DNA from: Imbricaverruca yamaguchii
Lineage: Eukaryota > Arthropoda > Thecostraca > Neoverrucidae
DNA: 64,000 nt
NCBI GenBank assembly: GCA_034440575.1
Contig: JAOTOL010001633.1
Coordinates: 1,955,001-2,019,000, forward strand
Reading direction: 5' to 3'
Under the pieces are notes generated by a model. The model was not told the DNA's origin. It saw nothing but the letters and a program-made list of their open reading frames with translations, and ran no database searches. The position numbers and the translations under genes are program-made. Of this stretch, positions 11,311 to 23,261 are shown in pieces. The number at the start of each line of letters is the position of its first letter. The stretch's first letter is position 1.

Positions 11311-13889
11311 AATATACCTATTCCAGGTGCTTGAAATGAATGCTGCCGACCCTGCTTTCTACTTCACAGCTGTAGTGCTTGTGTTATCACTCCTCAATGG
11401 TACTTTGCGTTCGCATTATAACATGTTCTGATTGCAAAGCATTGATGAGTTGTTGCATGCTAATTTCCATGCTTTCTTTGATATGCACGTTAACTTCCGA
11501 ATTAAGGATATATCATAAATGAATGTTGCACGTTTAAGCATGGCAATACATTTAATTTTAATCATTATTGTTGTCATGCGTCACTGCTGTCTTACCAATA
11601 TAGCATGAAGCACATCATGAACGTCCGAAGCGTAATGGCCAATGCCATCTAAATGAACACATCAGAACCTTCTAAACCACGTCAGGGAGCTAGGTGCAGA
11701 AACCTACCCACTGGGTGAAGTTTACGGTCGTCATAGGTCCTCCACCTTTTCTTGGTGCACTGGACGAAGGAGGCGAACGGAACGAAGATAGCGCCTGGAG
11801 ACGCGATAGTCAATTAGCTGATTGTACACTCTGATAAGCTGTTATGCAAACCCAGCGTGAAACTGGCGGAACAATGCGAATCGTCCTTGCCCGTTACAAA
11901 TTTCTGCCCTTGCCCCTGTGTAAAGATTGCATGACCGTTGTGTCATGGGAGAACGTGAACTGAGTGTGTCCATTTCTGTTGAAGCGTTGTGTTACACCAA
12001 TGAGGCGTGCGACACGCGACGATAGGAGGCTATCGGGTGCGAATGGCGGTGTCGATTCATCACTCTCGTACTGACCTGCGATCTGAGTGTAGATCCAGTG
12101 AGGAACGACCAACTAGAGTGTTCCACACACCTTTACACTTGTGATTGGTACACTACTTTTGCGAATCGGGCGTAAAAACTATGTGCGGTGTTTCATTTGT
12201 CTTTTTACGTTACGCTCTATATTGTACGGTTCCCGGTAGAAGCGTTGCTGTTACTGCTGGAGAGTTATGCATTGTTCGAGGCGAGCTATTCTTGAAGATC
12301 ATGTAGGCGGTAAGCAATGTCCTTGCCCTTGATCCGGGCGAAAGTTGCATGATACCCCGTGACATTTTCTTCAGTGAGGAGCTGAATTCTTAGTCTCCGA
12401 TTTGAGCTCAGGATGAGTCCAATCAAGTTGCACGCGACTTTAGGCAGGTGTTCGTCGGGTAGATGCATCAATAATAATTGCAGCCGGAATGTGTTATTCA
12501 CCTGAAGTGGGTGCCTTCACCTGCTCATGGGTTTCTAGAACATGGGTATGCTTACATGCGTTAGTGTCTCCCACTGTCACAAGAATGTGGATTTGTCTTG
12601 CTTGCCATCATCCTGCGAGAAGTGTATGTTTTTCCATTGGTGGCATACAGTAAATTGTTCCATGTTAGGCTGGTTTTTCTTATTTAATGTGTCATGTGTG
12701 CTCTCCCACCATACTGCTGGAAATATGCAGACGGACACGCTCGTTCTCGAACCCGTGTCTTCTTCATCATGTTTTCGCTTTTCAACATCTATAATTCACG
12801 TTTGTTCAGTTCCAGCAGGTTCACGTGCCTTGCTGATGTGACTGCATTTGCCAGGAGAAGCGAGGAAGTTGTTGTGCAGCTGCTAAACCTATCAGACAGT
12901 TGAATGGTGATGAAAATATCAGCCTGAGAGGCCACCCGGAACAGCAACCGCACGCCGTTCGGTCATGCATGACCAACCGATCGAAAATCTGCTGTATTCA
13001 CACTACGCAGCTCCAGCTGGGTGAATTTTGCATTATATCTTCATAGGTCAAACATACAAATCACAAACACATTGAGTACGACGAATTGCCTGCCTGTTTG
13101 CAGTAAATTTAATGGGAGTTTAGGTTGGGCTGGGTCGCAGACTTTCCGGAGGTGGCATCTTTCAACTAGAACTTCAAGGTTGCAGTTCTAGTATTGTGAA
13201 CAAGCAATGCACCTTTCCAGGAAGGTTAGGGAGGTGCTGAATAAATTTTAACTTCATTTGATGCAGCATTGTCTGCTTGACCTGATGGCTTCTCTGTAAA
13301 TTATTGGGGCGAGTGGGAGTTTGGATCACATAAAAATATACGCAAATATCCACAGCCGATTACGGATTTCGGGTGATTTTCTCGTCCCGTGTTCTTTGTT
13401 TGCTTCCTAGTTTTCATTACCAGGCCGATTAAGTCATGCAGTGTGCTCTTAAAATGCAACAGGTTCGCTTCAATGTCCACACGATTCCTTAGAAATGCAA
13501 GCAGAAGTGCACTAAAGATTACACAAAGCGGGTTACGATCAATCCGGAAGTCAAAGCCAGGTCGAGTCAACAAATAACCTGAATTACTATTTCATTGTCA
13601 GTTAACATGGGTGATTGATGCATTAACGTACGTGGAAGTCGGCAGATCAATGCATACTTACAGTTTAAACAACTACGGTCAACATTGGAAGTTAAATGAG
13701 TTTTAATGCACATTGCCGCAAAACAGTTTCACCGAAGCAATTGACCATAACCCGACAGTTACGGAGTAATGGCAACAAATGTCAGCAACATTATTCTTAG
13801 CCGACGTCCTCCGTAATTTGCTTGCACTTTACACGTTACAGTGCAAATTCCTGACAGATAGAGTACACGCATGGTAGACATCGGCCAAA
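11311..13889. other. no recognisable gene
   Basis: Moderately AT-rich. Minus-strand frames at 11894-12112 and 12286-12501 encode faintly similar peptides (VARLIG versus VACNLIG, both followed by an Asn-Arg pair), possibly another decayed duplication. Nothing matches a family I know. Confidence 0.35.
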
Positions 13890-14495
13890 GGTGCTGTTCC
13901 ATGTCCAACCGCCGTGACTCAACCTGGTTCGGGGCCTCGCTGCACAGCTGCCATTGCCGCCGCTGCCGCTGCAGCTGCAGTCTCGGCTTCGACAAGCAGG
14001 CGCCGTGACATGCAGTGTTGACAGAGCGGCGGCAATGCCACACGCAGTTGTCGCGGCGCCATCGACCACACAAGCCGGCCGGGCCGCGTGGCCGCCAGCC
14101 GCACGCGCCGCTCTCTAATTCCGGACCGAAATTTGTATCGTTCTTTGGCGTCACGAAGGTATGACACAGACTAATTGTGATGGAAATACCTGTGGAAGAG
14201 GCACGAACGGCGGCTATGTGTGGCGCGCGCGACGCGCTGAGTCAAAAGAGACGCGCCGTCGACTGCCGCCAAGAACAGCCGAACGCTTGCGTCACGATCG
14301 ATGGCGTCCGTTGTGTGCCACACGACCGGCCGATGTTGACAAATTGTCCCGACATGGCACACGTTTGAAATTTCGTCGGCACAGTTGCCTGCGCGGCGAT
14401 ACCGGTGAATAAATAATCGGCCGGTTGTCGCCGCCACCACCTGTTTGCTGTGCGCCGCCCGCCGCCCGCGCGACCCTTTGTCCGCCGGTGCGCCA
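13890..14495. other. GC-rich, CpG-dense segment
   Basis: Open frames of 60-130 codons exist on both strands. None has a recognisable domain or a consistent start and splice context. It could be a CpG island; only transcript evidence would tell. Confidence 0.3.
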
Positions 14496-15117
14496 GTCAA
14501 GTGAACCGGGACTGTGACCGGTCATGTTGGCCCCTCGCTATCAACCGGGACTGCGACTGGTCGTGCGGGCCGCTCGCTATCAACCGGGACTGCGACCGGT
14601 CATGCTGGCCGCTCGCTATCAACCGGGACTGCGACTGGTCGTGTGGGCCGCTCGCTATCAACCGGGACTGCGACCGGTCGTGCGGGCCGTTCGCTATCAA
14701 CCGGGACTGCGACCGGTCATGCTGGCCCCTCGCTATCAACCGGGACTGCGACCGGTCATGTTGGCCCCTCGCTATCAACCGGGACTGCGACTGGTCGTGC
14801 GGGCCGCTCGCTATCAACCGGGACTGCGACTGGTCATGCTGGCCGCTCGTTGTCAACCGGGACTGCGACCGGTCATGCTGGCCGCTCGCTATCAACCGGG
14901 ACTGCGACCGGTCATGCTGGCCGCTCGCTATCAACCGGGACTGCGACTGGTCGTGCGGGCCGCTCGCTATCAACCGGGACTGCGACTGGTCGTGCGGGCC
15001 GCTCGCTATCAACCGGGACTGCGACTGGTCGTGCGGGCCGCTCGCTATCAACCGGGACTGCGACCGGTCATGCTGGCCGCTCGTTGTCAACCGGGACTGC
15101 GACCGGTCCGCTCGCTG
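14496..15117. repeat. 39-bp minisatellite, about 16 copies, two unit types
   Basis: Every unit carries CTATCAACCGGGACTGCGAC. Two main types follow: A (CGGTCATGCTGGCC) and B (TGGTCGTGCGGGCC), differing at three linked sites. Order is roughly A B A B mixed A A B mixed A A B B B A. The period is a multiple of three, so three forward frames and one reverse frame stay open with 13-residue repeats; these are not genes. Confidence 0.97.
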
Positions 15118-15317
15118 CAGCCGTCACAAACACATGTGCCCGGCCAGGCACGTAACGCCACCAGCAATGACCAGAGTGCGCTCATGCCGAACACTATTCA
15201 AAACTGTCGAAACGATCGATCGCGCACGGCTGGATCAGCTGGGCTCGCGCTGTGGCAATCCCACCACCCTGCCACTGGCCACAGCACCTGGTGCCCTGTC
15301 ACGTCGGGTGGCGTCTC

Positions 15318-15542
<225 letters not shown>

Positions 15543-15669
15543 TATATCGCTATACTTCAATGAGTTAATTCGGATATAGCTTGGGGACAAGTCTTTGCAG
15601 CGCATGTTTGCTGTAATTCCAGGGCGATGATCTCAGACGTGAGCAGAGGCGGCGTCAGCATCTGGATAA

Positions 15670-15770
15670 GACAGAGAGAGAGGGGGATAGAGAGAGAGAG
15701 AGGGAGAGAGAGAGGGAGAGAAAGAGAGAAAGAGAGAGAAAGAGGGAGGGAGGGAGAGGGAGAAAAAGAG
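15670..15770. repeat. imperfect AG/GGA purine tract
   Basis: Plus-strand purine run of AGAG and AGGG motifs, about 100 bp, with very few pyrimidines. It lies about 200 bp from the opposite-strand-equivalent CT tract at 15318. Confidence 0.93.
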
Positions 15771-15916
15771 AGCAGATGGGGCCGAGTACGCCCACATTGT
15801 GACACAAATCGCTATTGCACCGGAAGAGGTGCCAGCACAGGCCCATAAATTTATCTGCCACTTTATGGCCAGTTCCTGCATTATCAATGGAGAGGAAGTG
15901 GTGTTTAGCAGGAGCT

Positions 15917-16190
15917 TTCGCGATGTCACGATGATGATGGCTGATGATGACGATCATGGACGGCTGTACCACGACGATGATGACTGATGTTGACCATGAT
16001 GAACGGCTGTGCCACGACGATGATGACTGATGATGACGATCATGGACGGCCGTACCACAACGATGATGACTGATGTTGGCCATGATGAACGGCTGTGCCA
16101 CGACGATGATGACTGATGATGACGATGATGGACGGCTGTGTCACGACGATGATGGCTGATGATGATGATGGAAGGCTGTGCTACGACAAT
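15917..16190. repeat. 43-bp minisatellite with an 86-bp two-unit period
   Basis: Unit starts ACGGCYGTRCCACRACGATG fall at 15960, 16003, 16046, 16089 and 16132, exactly 43 bp apart. The unit ends alternate between TTGRCCATGATGA and ATGACGATSATGG, so the true repeat is a dimer. The outer units are shorter and more diverged. Confidence 0.93.
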
Positions 16191-16710
16191 GGGTGGTTTA
16201 TTGACCATTGTGTCGGCTAGAGTCGAGGATCGATGGCATTGCACGAATGTTGCCAAGACGTCTTGAGCATTGGCAGTCCCATATGAAACGATTATATATG
16301 AACAACAGCCTACTACTATTCGGGTATGCGAAGCTCTCCAACCGTACCCCTCCCCTTGCCTACCTTCTCTTTACCACTATCTTGTTCGCCCTCGTTCAGA
16401 CTTCCTATGCGTCCTTGTCCCACAACTCGGAGAGGACGTGGGTCATTGCAATATATTTGTGACGTGATTTTATGGTGAAGACTTCAGACGTTAAAGGGCA
16501 AGCCTTCTGCAATCTAATTTGGAGTTGGGTCTGTACTTTACACCTATAAAATTGTGTATGACTCGGTGTAAACCAACCTTAGTGGTACAAAACAATGTTG
16601 TATGTCTTTTAATCTCAGGGGAACTATTTAAGGACAACCGGATTAAACATCGCTTACACTATGTTCATGATTCTAGGGCCTGATTTTGTGTGCACATCAT
16701 TTTTCAAATA

Positions 16711-16715
<5 letters not shown>
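16191..16715. other. no recognisable gene
   Basis: An 84-codon frame at 16208-16462 has no recognisable motif. Confidence 0.4.
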
Positions 16716-16790
<75 letters not shown>

Positions 16791-16809
16791 TATATATACA
16801 TATATATAT

Positions 16810-16895
<86 letters not shown>
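16716..16895. repeat. AT microsatellite
   Basis: About 180 bp of alternating AT with a few interruptions around 16780-16815. Confidence 0.97.
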
Positions 16896-16897
<2 letters not shown>

Positions 16898-17459
16898 ATG
16901 GCACGGTGTGGAAATTAATTGAAGATGGGGGAAAATCAACAGTGTTTCGATGTATGCTCTTCAGTTTACCCAAACTCATTTATAAATTCGATTGATTGTT
17001 CGATGAAACAATTTTTCTTCGCGCACTAGATTATCTTCCCTCGTTGACTCGATTTAGCAATTACGCTGTGCTATAGGGATAGGTCATATTATCTGGAATG
17101 TAAATAGTTGCACGCCAGATTTGGATGTAGCTTTATAGAACTGGACACATCTAATGTTGCTTTGTGATTTTCGGCATTAAGATGAATATTGGCATCCAAA
17201 ATGCGCAATAACACATCTTAATTCAACTAAGTAACAAATATTGTAAGAGGAGATTAGTCTACACTCTGAACTAAACTGGAATATACTAGATATCCTGGAA
17301 TTGGCTTTCATCGAAAATGACCTTCGCATATGATACGATCTCGCGATCTGACTATGCACAATACACATCTTATTAAAACGCCGTGCCGTGAGATAACGTA
17401 TTGTTGTTATTTGGTCATATATTCGATCGTCGTGGCATTTCTGTGCCGTCTCTGTCCAG
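16896..17459. other. no recognisable gene
   Basis: AT-rich, featureless sequence. Confidence 0.4.
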
Positions 17460-17720
17460 TTCAGCCGACATGCGTTCGAAGGGACCGGTGGACGTTCGTA
17501 AGAGCTCGTGAGCCCCTAGACGGCCACAACGCCCCGTAAGTGTTTGTAAGGACCGGCACACATCCTTGGGGGTCCGTATGCGTCTGTAAGCACCCGTATG
17601 TGTTCGTAAGGACCTTTAGAAATTCGTGAGGGCTCGTAGAAATTCGCAAGGGCCCACATACATTCGTAATGATCCGCGAACATTCCTAAGGACCAGTAGA
17701 TATTCGTGAGGGTACACATT
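17460..17720. repeat. degenerate short-unit tandem repeat
   Basis: Recurring words TTCGTAAGGACC, TTCGTGAGGG, ATTCGCAAGGGCC and GTAGATATTCGTGAGG indicate an old repeat of about 18-20 bp now heavily mutated. Confidence 0.6.
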
Positions 17721-18472
17721 TCTGGGACTTCCTTAGGTGCCAGACAACAGCCTCCGTGGCCATAAAAAGTGTTGATGACCTCTATCTCGGCCATGGTGAC
17801 CTCGTAGACGACTACGTTTGTGCCCAAGGAGGAGAAGGGGCGCCCTCGCCGTCCTCTCCCTACGTTGCCGATGTGGTGCTGCTTTAGAGACCTGTGAAAA
17901 TTAGATAATTTGGAGATAAGATAAATAACATGAGCATGTGTTGGTGCTCAAGAGACACCACAACAGATGGTGCTACCCGTACTCTATTCTGATTTAAAAA
18001 AATGCATTCAGTTTCCAAGCGGATCGGTCTACTTCCAGCCTCACCGATCGTTGGTCCACGGAACATTAAGTTCTGCCCCCACCCCCTACAGTACCAGTTC
18101 TCTCACATGATATTCTTGTATATTACCGGCATATATTTCTAAACCAATCTGCTTTTCGTACTCTGAATTGAGAGTATACACATGTCTGTGGCTAACTCAC
18201 GTCCTAACCTACGTCTGGGAATTTTCCAAGCTAGACACGGAATGACACGGAGCGTAGCCTCTGGACATTTTGCTAACGCACGGTAGTGATGCCTAACTAG
18301 TGCGGACAACATATTTGGCTGGCCGCCCATGCGGCCTGTACGCAACACACATTTGGTCAGAAAGGTCACCCAATTCCAGGTGAATGTATGGCTCATTATA
18401 TACGTCGTAAACGGGAAATGGGGCCCGGTTTTAGTGCGGCGACAGCCGAGCTGCAGCCAACAATTCACCGGG
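17721..18472. other. no recognisable gene
   Basis: A 109-codon minus-strand frame at 18139-18468 has no recognisable motif. Confidence 0.4.
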
Positions 18473-19100
18473 CTGACTCCACCGTGGCACCGCCCCGGAC
18501 CGACCCCACAGTACCACCAGCCCAGGCTAACCCCACAATACCACCGACCCGGGCTTACCCCATAATACCACCGGCCCGGGCTAAACCCACAATACCACCG
18601 GCCCAGGCTGACCCCACAATGCCACCGGCCCGGGCTGACCCCATAATACCACCGGTATTATGGGGTTTATTGGGGTTTACCGGTATTATTATACCGGTAT
18701 TATTACCACCGACCCTGCTTGACTCCACCATACCACTGGCACGGGCTGACCCCGACGTACCACCGGCTGACTTCACCGTACCACCGGCTCACTCCACCGT
18801 ACCACCGGCCCGGGCTGACTCCACCGTACCACCGGCCTGGGGTGACTCCACCGTAGCACTGGCTGACTCCACCGTACCACCGGCCCGGGCTGACTCCACC
18901 GTGGCACCGATCCGGGCTGACCCCACCGTACCACCGACCCGGGCTGACCCCACCGTACCACCGGCTGACTCCACCGTACCACCGACCCTGGGCTGACCCC
19001 ACCGTACCACCGGCTGACTCCACCGTACCACCGGCCACGGCTGACTCCACCGCACCACCGGCCACGGCTGACCCTACCATACTACCGACCCGGACTGACC
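18473..19100. repeat. 27-/21-bp minisatellite with an internal inversion
   Basis: Units contain GTACCACCGGCCCGGGCTGA plus CYCCACC; a short form lacks about six bases of CCCGGG. The 5' units use CCACAATA where the 3' units use CCACCGTA, a gradient across the array. At 18639-18665 a 12-bp arm CCCCATAATACC, 3-nt spacer and its exact reverse complement interrupt the array, followed by CCGGTATTAT-type inverted copies to about 18710. Confidence 0.93.
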
Positions 19101-19269
19101 CCACCACAGCACGAGCCAGACCCAACGCAGCGCCCTGGTCGAACCCGTGCCACCAATGTCTTATTCAACGGCTTGACCGTGCGCCCCGGCGTAAGTGGCA
19201 CCTTGAGACAACCAGCAAACAGCGGCATCGAGTCCCGTCCGACCCGTCAGAACTGTGGTGTTGTGCTGC

Positions 19270-19638
19270 GGCCTGACTCGTACCTTTCCGGCCAGACTCG
19301 CGCCTCTCCGGCCTGACTCGCGCCTCTCCGGCCTGACTCGCGCCTCTCCGGCCTGACTCGCGCCTCTCCGGCCTGACCCGCGTCTCTCCGGCCTGACCCG
19401 CGCCTCTCCGGCCTGACTCGCGCCTCTCCGGCCTGACTCGCGCCTCTCCGGTCTGGCAGCGCCTCTCCGGTTTGACTGACGCCTCTCCGGTTTGACTGAC
19501 GCCTCTCCGGAGTGACTGTCGTGCCTCTCCGGCCTGACTCGCGCCTCTCCGGTCTGGCAGCGCCTCTCCGGTTTGACTGACGCCTCTCCGGTTTGACTGA
19601 CGCCTCTCCGGTTTGACTGACGCCTCTCCGGAGTGGCT
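19270..19638. repeat. 20-bp minisatellite with a duplicated block
   Basis: About 18 units built on CGCCTCTCCGG. The first half is uniform (CCTGACTCG spacers). The second half contains the series TCTGGCAG, TTTGACTGA (two or three times), AGTGACT or AGTGGCT twice, indicating a block of roughly 100-120 bp duplicated as a whole. Confidence 0.93.
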
Positions 19639-20460
19639 CGCCGTCGGCCGGCCGCGCTCGACGCCGCCGGTGGGAAGTGTCAGGTGGCGTCTGGCAGCAA
19701 CAGGTCGGCGGCGACGCTGATAACACGTGCCGACAGGCCGCGCGCCGGTAAACACGACCGGCCCCGACACTGTCCGCCGCCGGCCGTCCGTTTACCTGAT
19801 TAATCCCGGCGCGGCGCGACCCGCGCCACTGTTTACCGCCGCCGCCCGGCCGCCCGCTCACCATTAGGTCATCGTTAATCACCGCTAATTACCGATGTGG
19901 CAGGCAACAGTTCAAATGGCGGCCGTCCCGCGACCGGCGGCGTTCTGCGGCCGCGTGACAACTCGACTGGCCTCGCGAACACGACGCCACACCGGCTCCC
20001 CCGGCGCCCCGACGGCCGACAACAGGTCAGCGAGGGCCGGCGCCCAGGCGCCCCGCTAGCGCCCGGGAGGCAGCGCGCGGCGCGCTTATGTGGCGCCGGC
20101 ACGGAGCCCGTTTGAAGCAGGCCGGCGGCGACATGTGTGTGTTCAACCGTGCGGCGTGCCGTGTCGATATCGTGTTGACGCCGCCGCCGCCGCCGCCGCC
20201 GCCGGTGGGATCCGCACCCGCTGTTCCGCCGAGCGGAGGGGCCGGGCCGGGGGGGGGGCACCGGCGCCGGAGCACGCGCCGTGAGCTGCAGCCGGTTCGT
20301 CGGACCAATTAGGTGCAATTACACCCGTTTGGTAGCTGGAAATCAACCGATCCGGACGGCCAACTGATTGTTTGAAATGAACAACGGCATGCAATTCTCG
20401 AGATCGGTCTCGACTGGGCGCCGCCTCCGGTCGTCGCAGACCCGGTGGCGGCCATTAGCA
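19639..20460. other. GC-rich CpG island-like segment
   Basis: Very high GC and CpG density, a (CCG)n run at about 20180-20205 and a G-tract at about 20250. Overlapping open frames exist on both strands (up to 147 codons, minus) without recognisable domains. A promoter or first exon is possible, but nothing in the sequence proves it. Confidence 0.35.
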
Positions 20461-21394
20461 TGCTAAGCGCAGAAACGCTGCTCGTATGTCATCTAGACGG
20501 CGACATTTTATTGTGCCATCGTCCGTTGACAAATGGCCGCCATGTCGGAGCCTATTTTTGAGGTTCGCCGCGCCTTATTCATATGCGTCACATTCAACTG
20601 ATGTTTGGCGGCAACGGATTTCGCATTGAGAATGTGATGTTTGTATGCAGGCCGGCAATGCAAATTATGCAATGTTACATGGGTGACAAAATACCAAAAG
20701 AATATGGTGCAAATTAGAGCATGTCGCTGACTTCAATTCCTGGATCGCGTTCAAAACACGGAATCCTGCAGATTCATTTACACCCAGCCCAAATTAATTC
20801 ATGTCATAGAAAGGAAAGCGAAATCCAATACGCCTGAAATATATAATTTGTTTCAGCAAGAAAAGCAGGCACATAGGTCCGAAATATTTCAGAAATCCAA
20901 ATGGGATTGGAATTTTTTCAATGCGAAAACAGGATTGCAAATATAATTTTGACACAATATGCAATCCTTTCCAAATTCAATCCTATCCGAAATTCTTACG
21001 AATTACATCAGCCCTACTATGCTCAACTGTAAATGTACAAAGACATGGAATTAAAAAAACAATAGACATCGTGTGATTAATGCACAATGGACTATACCTA
21101 GAGAAGCCTATGCATGATAAGATATGACATAATGGTGTAATTTACAGTGACGTATTGGTGGAGGATAGCCTCTCTGCTTGAGATGAATACATGGAGTGAT
21201 GCATCATCTCCAAATGTCATCCTTCGGGCTTATGCTATTCTAGGAAAGCACGGAAACCAATCAACTGACCTCTTATCATGTCCACAGTTGCACTGTGGGC
21301 TGAATTTGCTAAGGAACTGTAACACATATATTCCTCTTGGACATGCACATTTATACTCCTTTGACTGCATTCCGTCAGTTTGTTAGTTATTGGC
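20461..21394. other. no recognisable gene
   Basis: AT-rich with no repeat or RNA structure noticed. Confidence 0.4.
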
Positions 21395-21525
21395 TTCCAT
21401 GACTCGTCGACTGAAGCAGTCAAACACAGTCGCCAAAGATTTGTCGTAGTCGAAGAACAGCGACAGGTGGGACTCGAGCCCACAGCCTTTCGGTTGTGGG
21501 GCTAACGTCCATCTCTTAAATTACT
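21395..21525 (-). repeat. tRNA-derived SINE-like unit
   Basis: On the minus strand GATGGACGTTAGC resembles an A-box. Then ACAACCGAAAGG (the AACC.AAAGG pattern common in tRNA-derived SINEs) leads into a perfect T-arm: GTGGG stem, CTCGAGT 7-nt loop, CCCAC stem (21467-21483). The anticodon stem is poor, so a working tRNA is unlikely. Downstream on the minus strand, GTCGCTGTTCTTCGACTACG may be the start of the SINE body. The ends are approximate. Confidence 0.5.
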
Positions 21526-23224
21526 AATTCCTATTCCATCCGTTTGCCTGATCAATTTTTCCGTCACTCCGCGCAACTGCACGGAGTGACGTCAAGTTGT
21601 GTTCCCCTTCTTTGGCTTAGTAAAATTGTTCCTTCATCAAACAAAAACATCACTGATTTCAAACCACGAGATTGTGCCGCGAAGCCAACAACACTTTCCG
21701 AATATTTGATACCACCGTGAATTTGGCGTGTAATCTTACGTTCCAGCTGCACAATCCATTAAACCCATACTTCGAAATTATGATGACGCATAATTCAAAC
21801 CGATGCAATAAGAGTTGGTCGGCTCGTAAAACAATTACGACGTGCGAAATTTTTCGTCATCCAGAACGCGCATCATGCGTGAAAAGAACATCGCACGAAG
21901 TGACATTGCTCCCAGTGGGATTTACGGCAGTGGACTCTATATTTATATAGTACTATTACGTTGCGCTGTTTACGCATTCCACAAACAGAGCGTGAGCCGA
22001 GCACCTTAGCATTACGAATGCAAAGCGTCATGCCGTTCTGATTGCAGGATGAGATGTGTGATCAAAACTTCGAGGCATTCTGGCAGGATGAGATGTGTGC
22101 TGAAAACGTCATGACGTTCTAGGATGAGACGTGAGACAAGACGTGTTGCAAATATAATTTGTCGTGGAATACTGGTTGAGGCAGTTGATAACCAATACAA
22201 AGAATAGTGGGCCAAGATAGTTGATTCGGAAGAAAAACTGGGTGATGATTAGGTTCTCGAAAACGAAACCAAATCCAACACGTTTTTATAAAGACATGGT
22301 AGGAACAAAGCTTATAATCGGTGATCGAGCTTCAATGGATTGGCTATGTTTCAGTGAACCAAATATGTCACTGCGTCGGTACTACTTTGTGCTCTTCAAT
22401 ACCATCCCAAATCCATTGAATATTGTGCTCGATGACAGCATGCTTTAATATTCAGCGCGTTTTCTAGCGGATCTGGAGGAGATAACCCATCTAATAGTTA
22501 ACAGGTGTGGGACTACCTCCTAATATTTAGTGGACTGTCCACTTGCATTTGTACGATGTGATAATATCCTATGTTTTCCCATGCACGCAGATCCACCCTC
22601 TCATATTCTCACAGACTTCCAGTGATTTTATGTTCTGGCATGGTGCCCTGAGAGCCAGACCGTATAGAGTACTTACGGATTGCACACATTTCCAACATTG
22701 TTGGACTACATCCCCCAATAAGTTTCCCAGAGTTCCGCTAGCGATACTGGAGGCAATCGCCCAGGTTTCCTTTCTGTATTTCCATCATTCTGAGGAGCAC
22801 GAGTAGACAGATATCTATGTTGATACTCCATGCTTAAGTGTATCCACAGCTCAATTTAATACGTTCATGCTATAATAATTAACCAGTTGAACTGAATTAC
22901 CATCTGAATTTTACTTAACATAAGTGCTTTTGTAATAGTTTCAACTGCATGCCCATGCAAAGGTCAAGGTAAGTCAATGCATAAATCAAGGTAGACTAGA
23001 CAGCTATGCGGTGTAGAGGTAATATCCTGATGGCACCGGATGGACAAACCTGCTGATGACAAACAGCTCCAGATTTTACCGGATGCTGTTCGTGGTGCAC
23101 ATTGTTTCTTGTATTTGAATTTAGCTACGGTGGATTTTCAGAGCAAAAGGCCGCTTCCATTATTCCAATTGAGTTCTGCCTCTTTCTAGTTAAGTAAATA
23201 CCTAGTAAGCTGTTAGCTAGTAGC
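21526..23224. other. no recognisable gene
   Basis: AT-rich. A small inverted repeat TCACTCCG/CGGAGTGA lies at about 21563-21590. At 22033-22130, GCAGGATGAGATGTGTG-type words recur three times (a short decayed duplication). Confidence 0.4.
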
Positions 23225-23261
23225 TGGTCGAGTGAATGGTCAGCATACGATTGCGACATTT

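Noticed and set aside
21467..21530. Functional tRNA gene
   Set aside because: The T-arm is perfect, but the anticodon stem has mismatches, position 33 is not T, and no acceptor stem closes.
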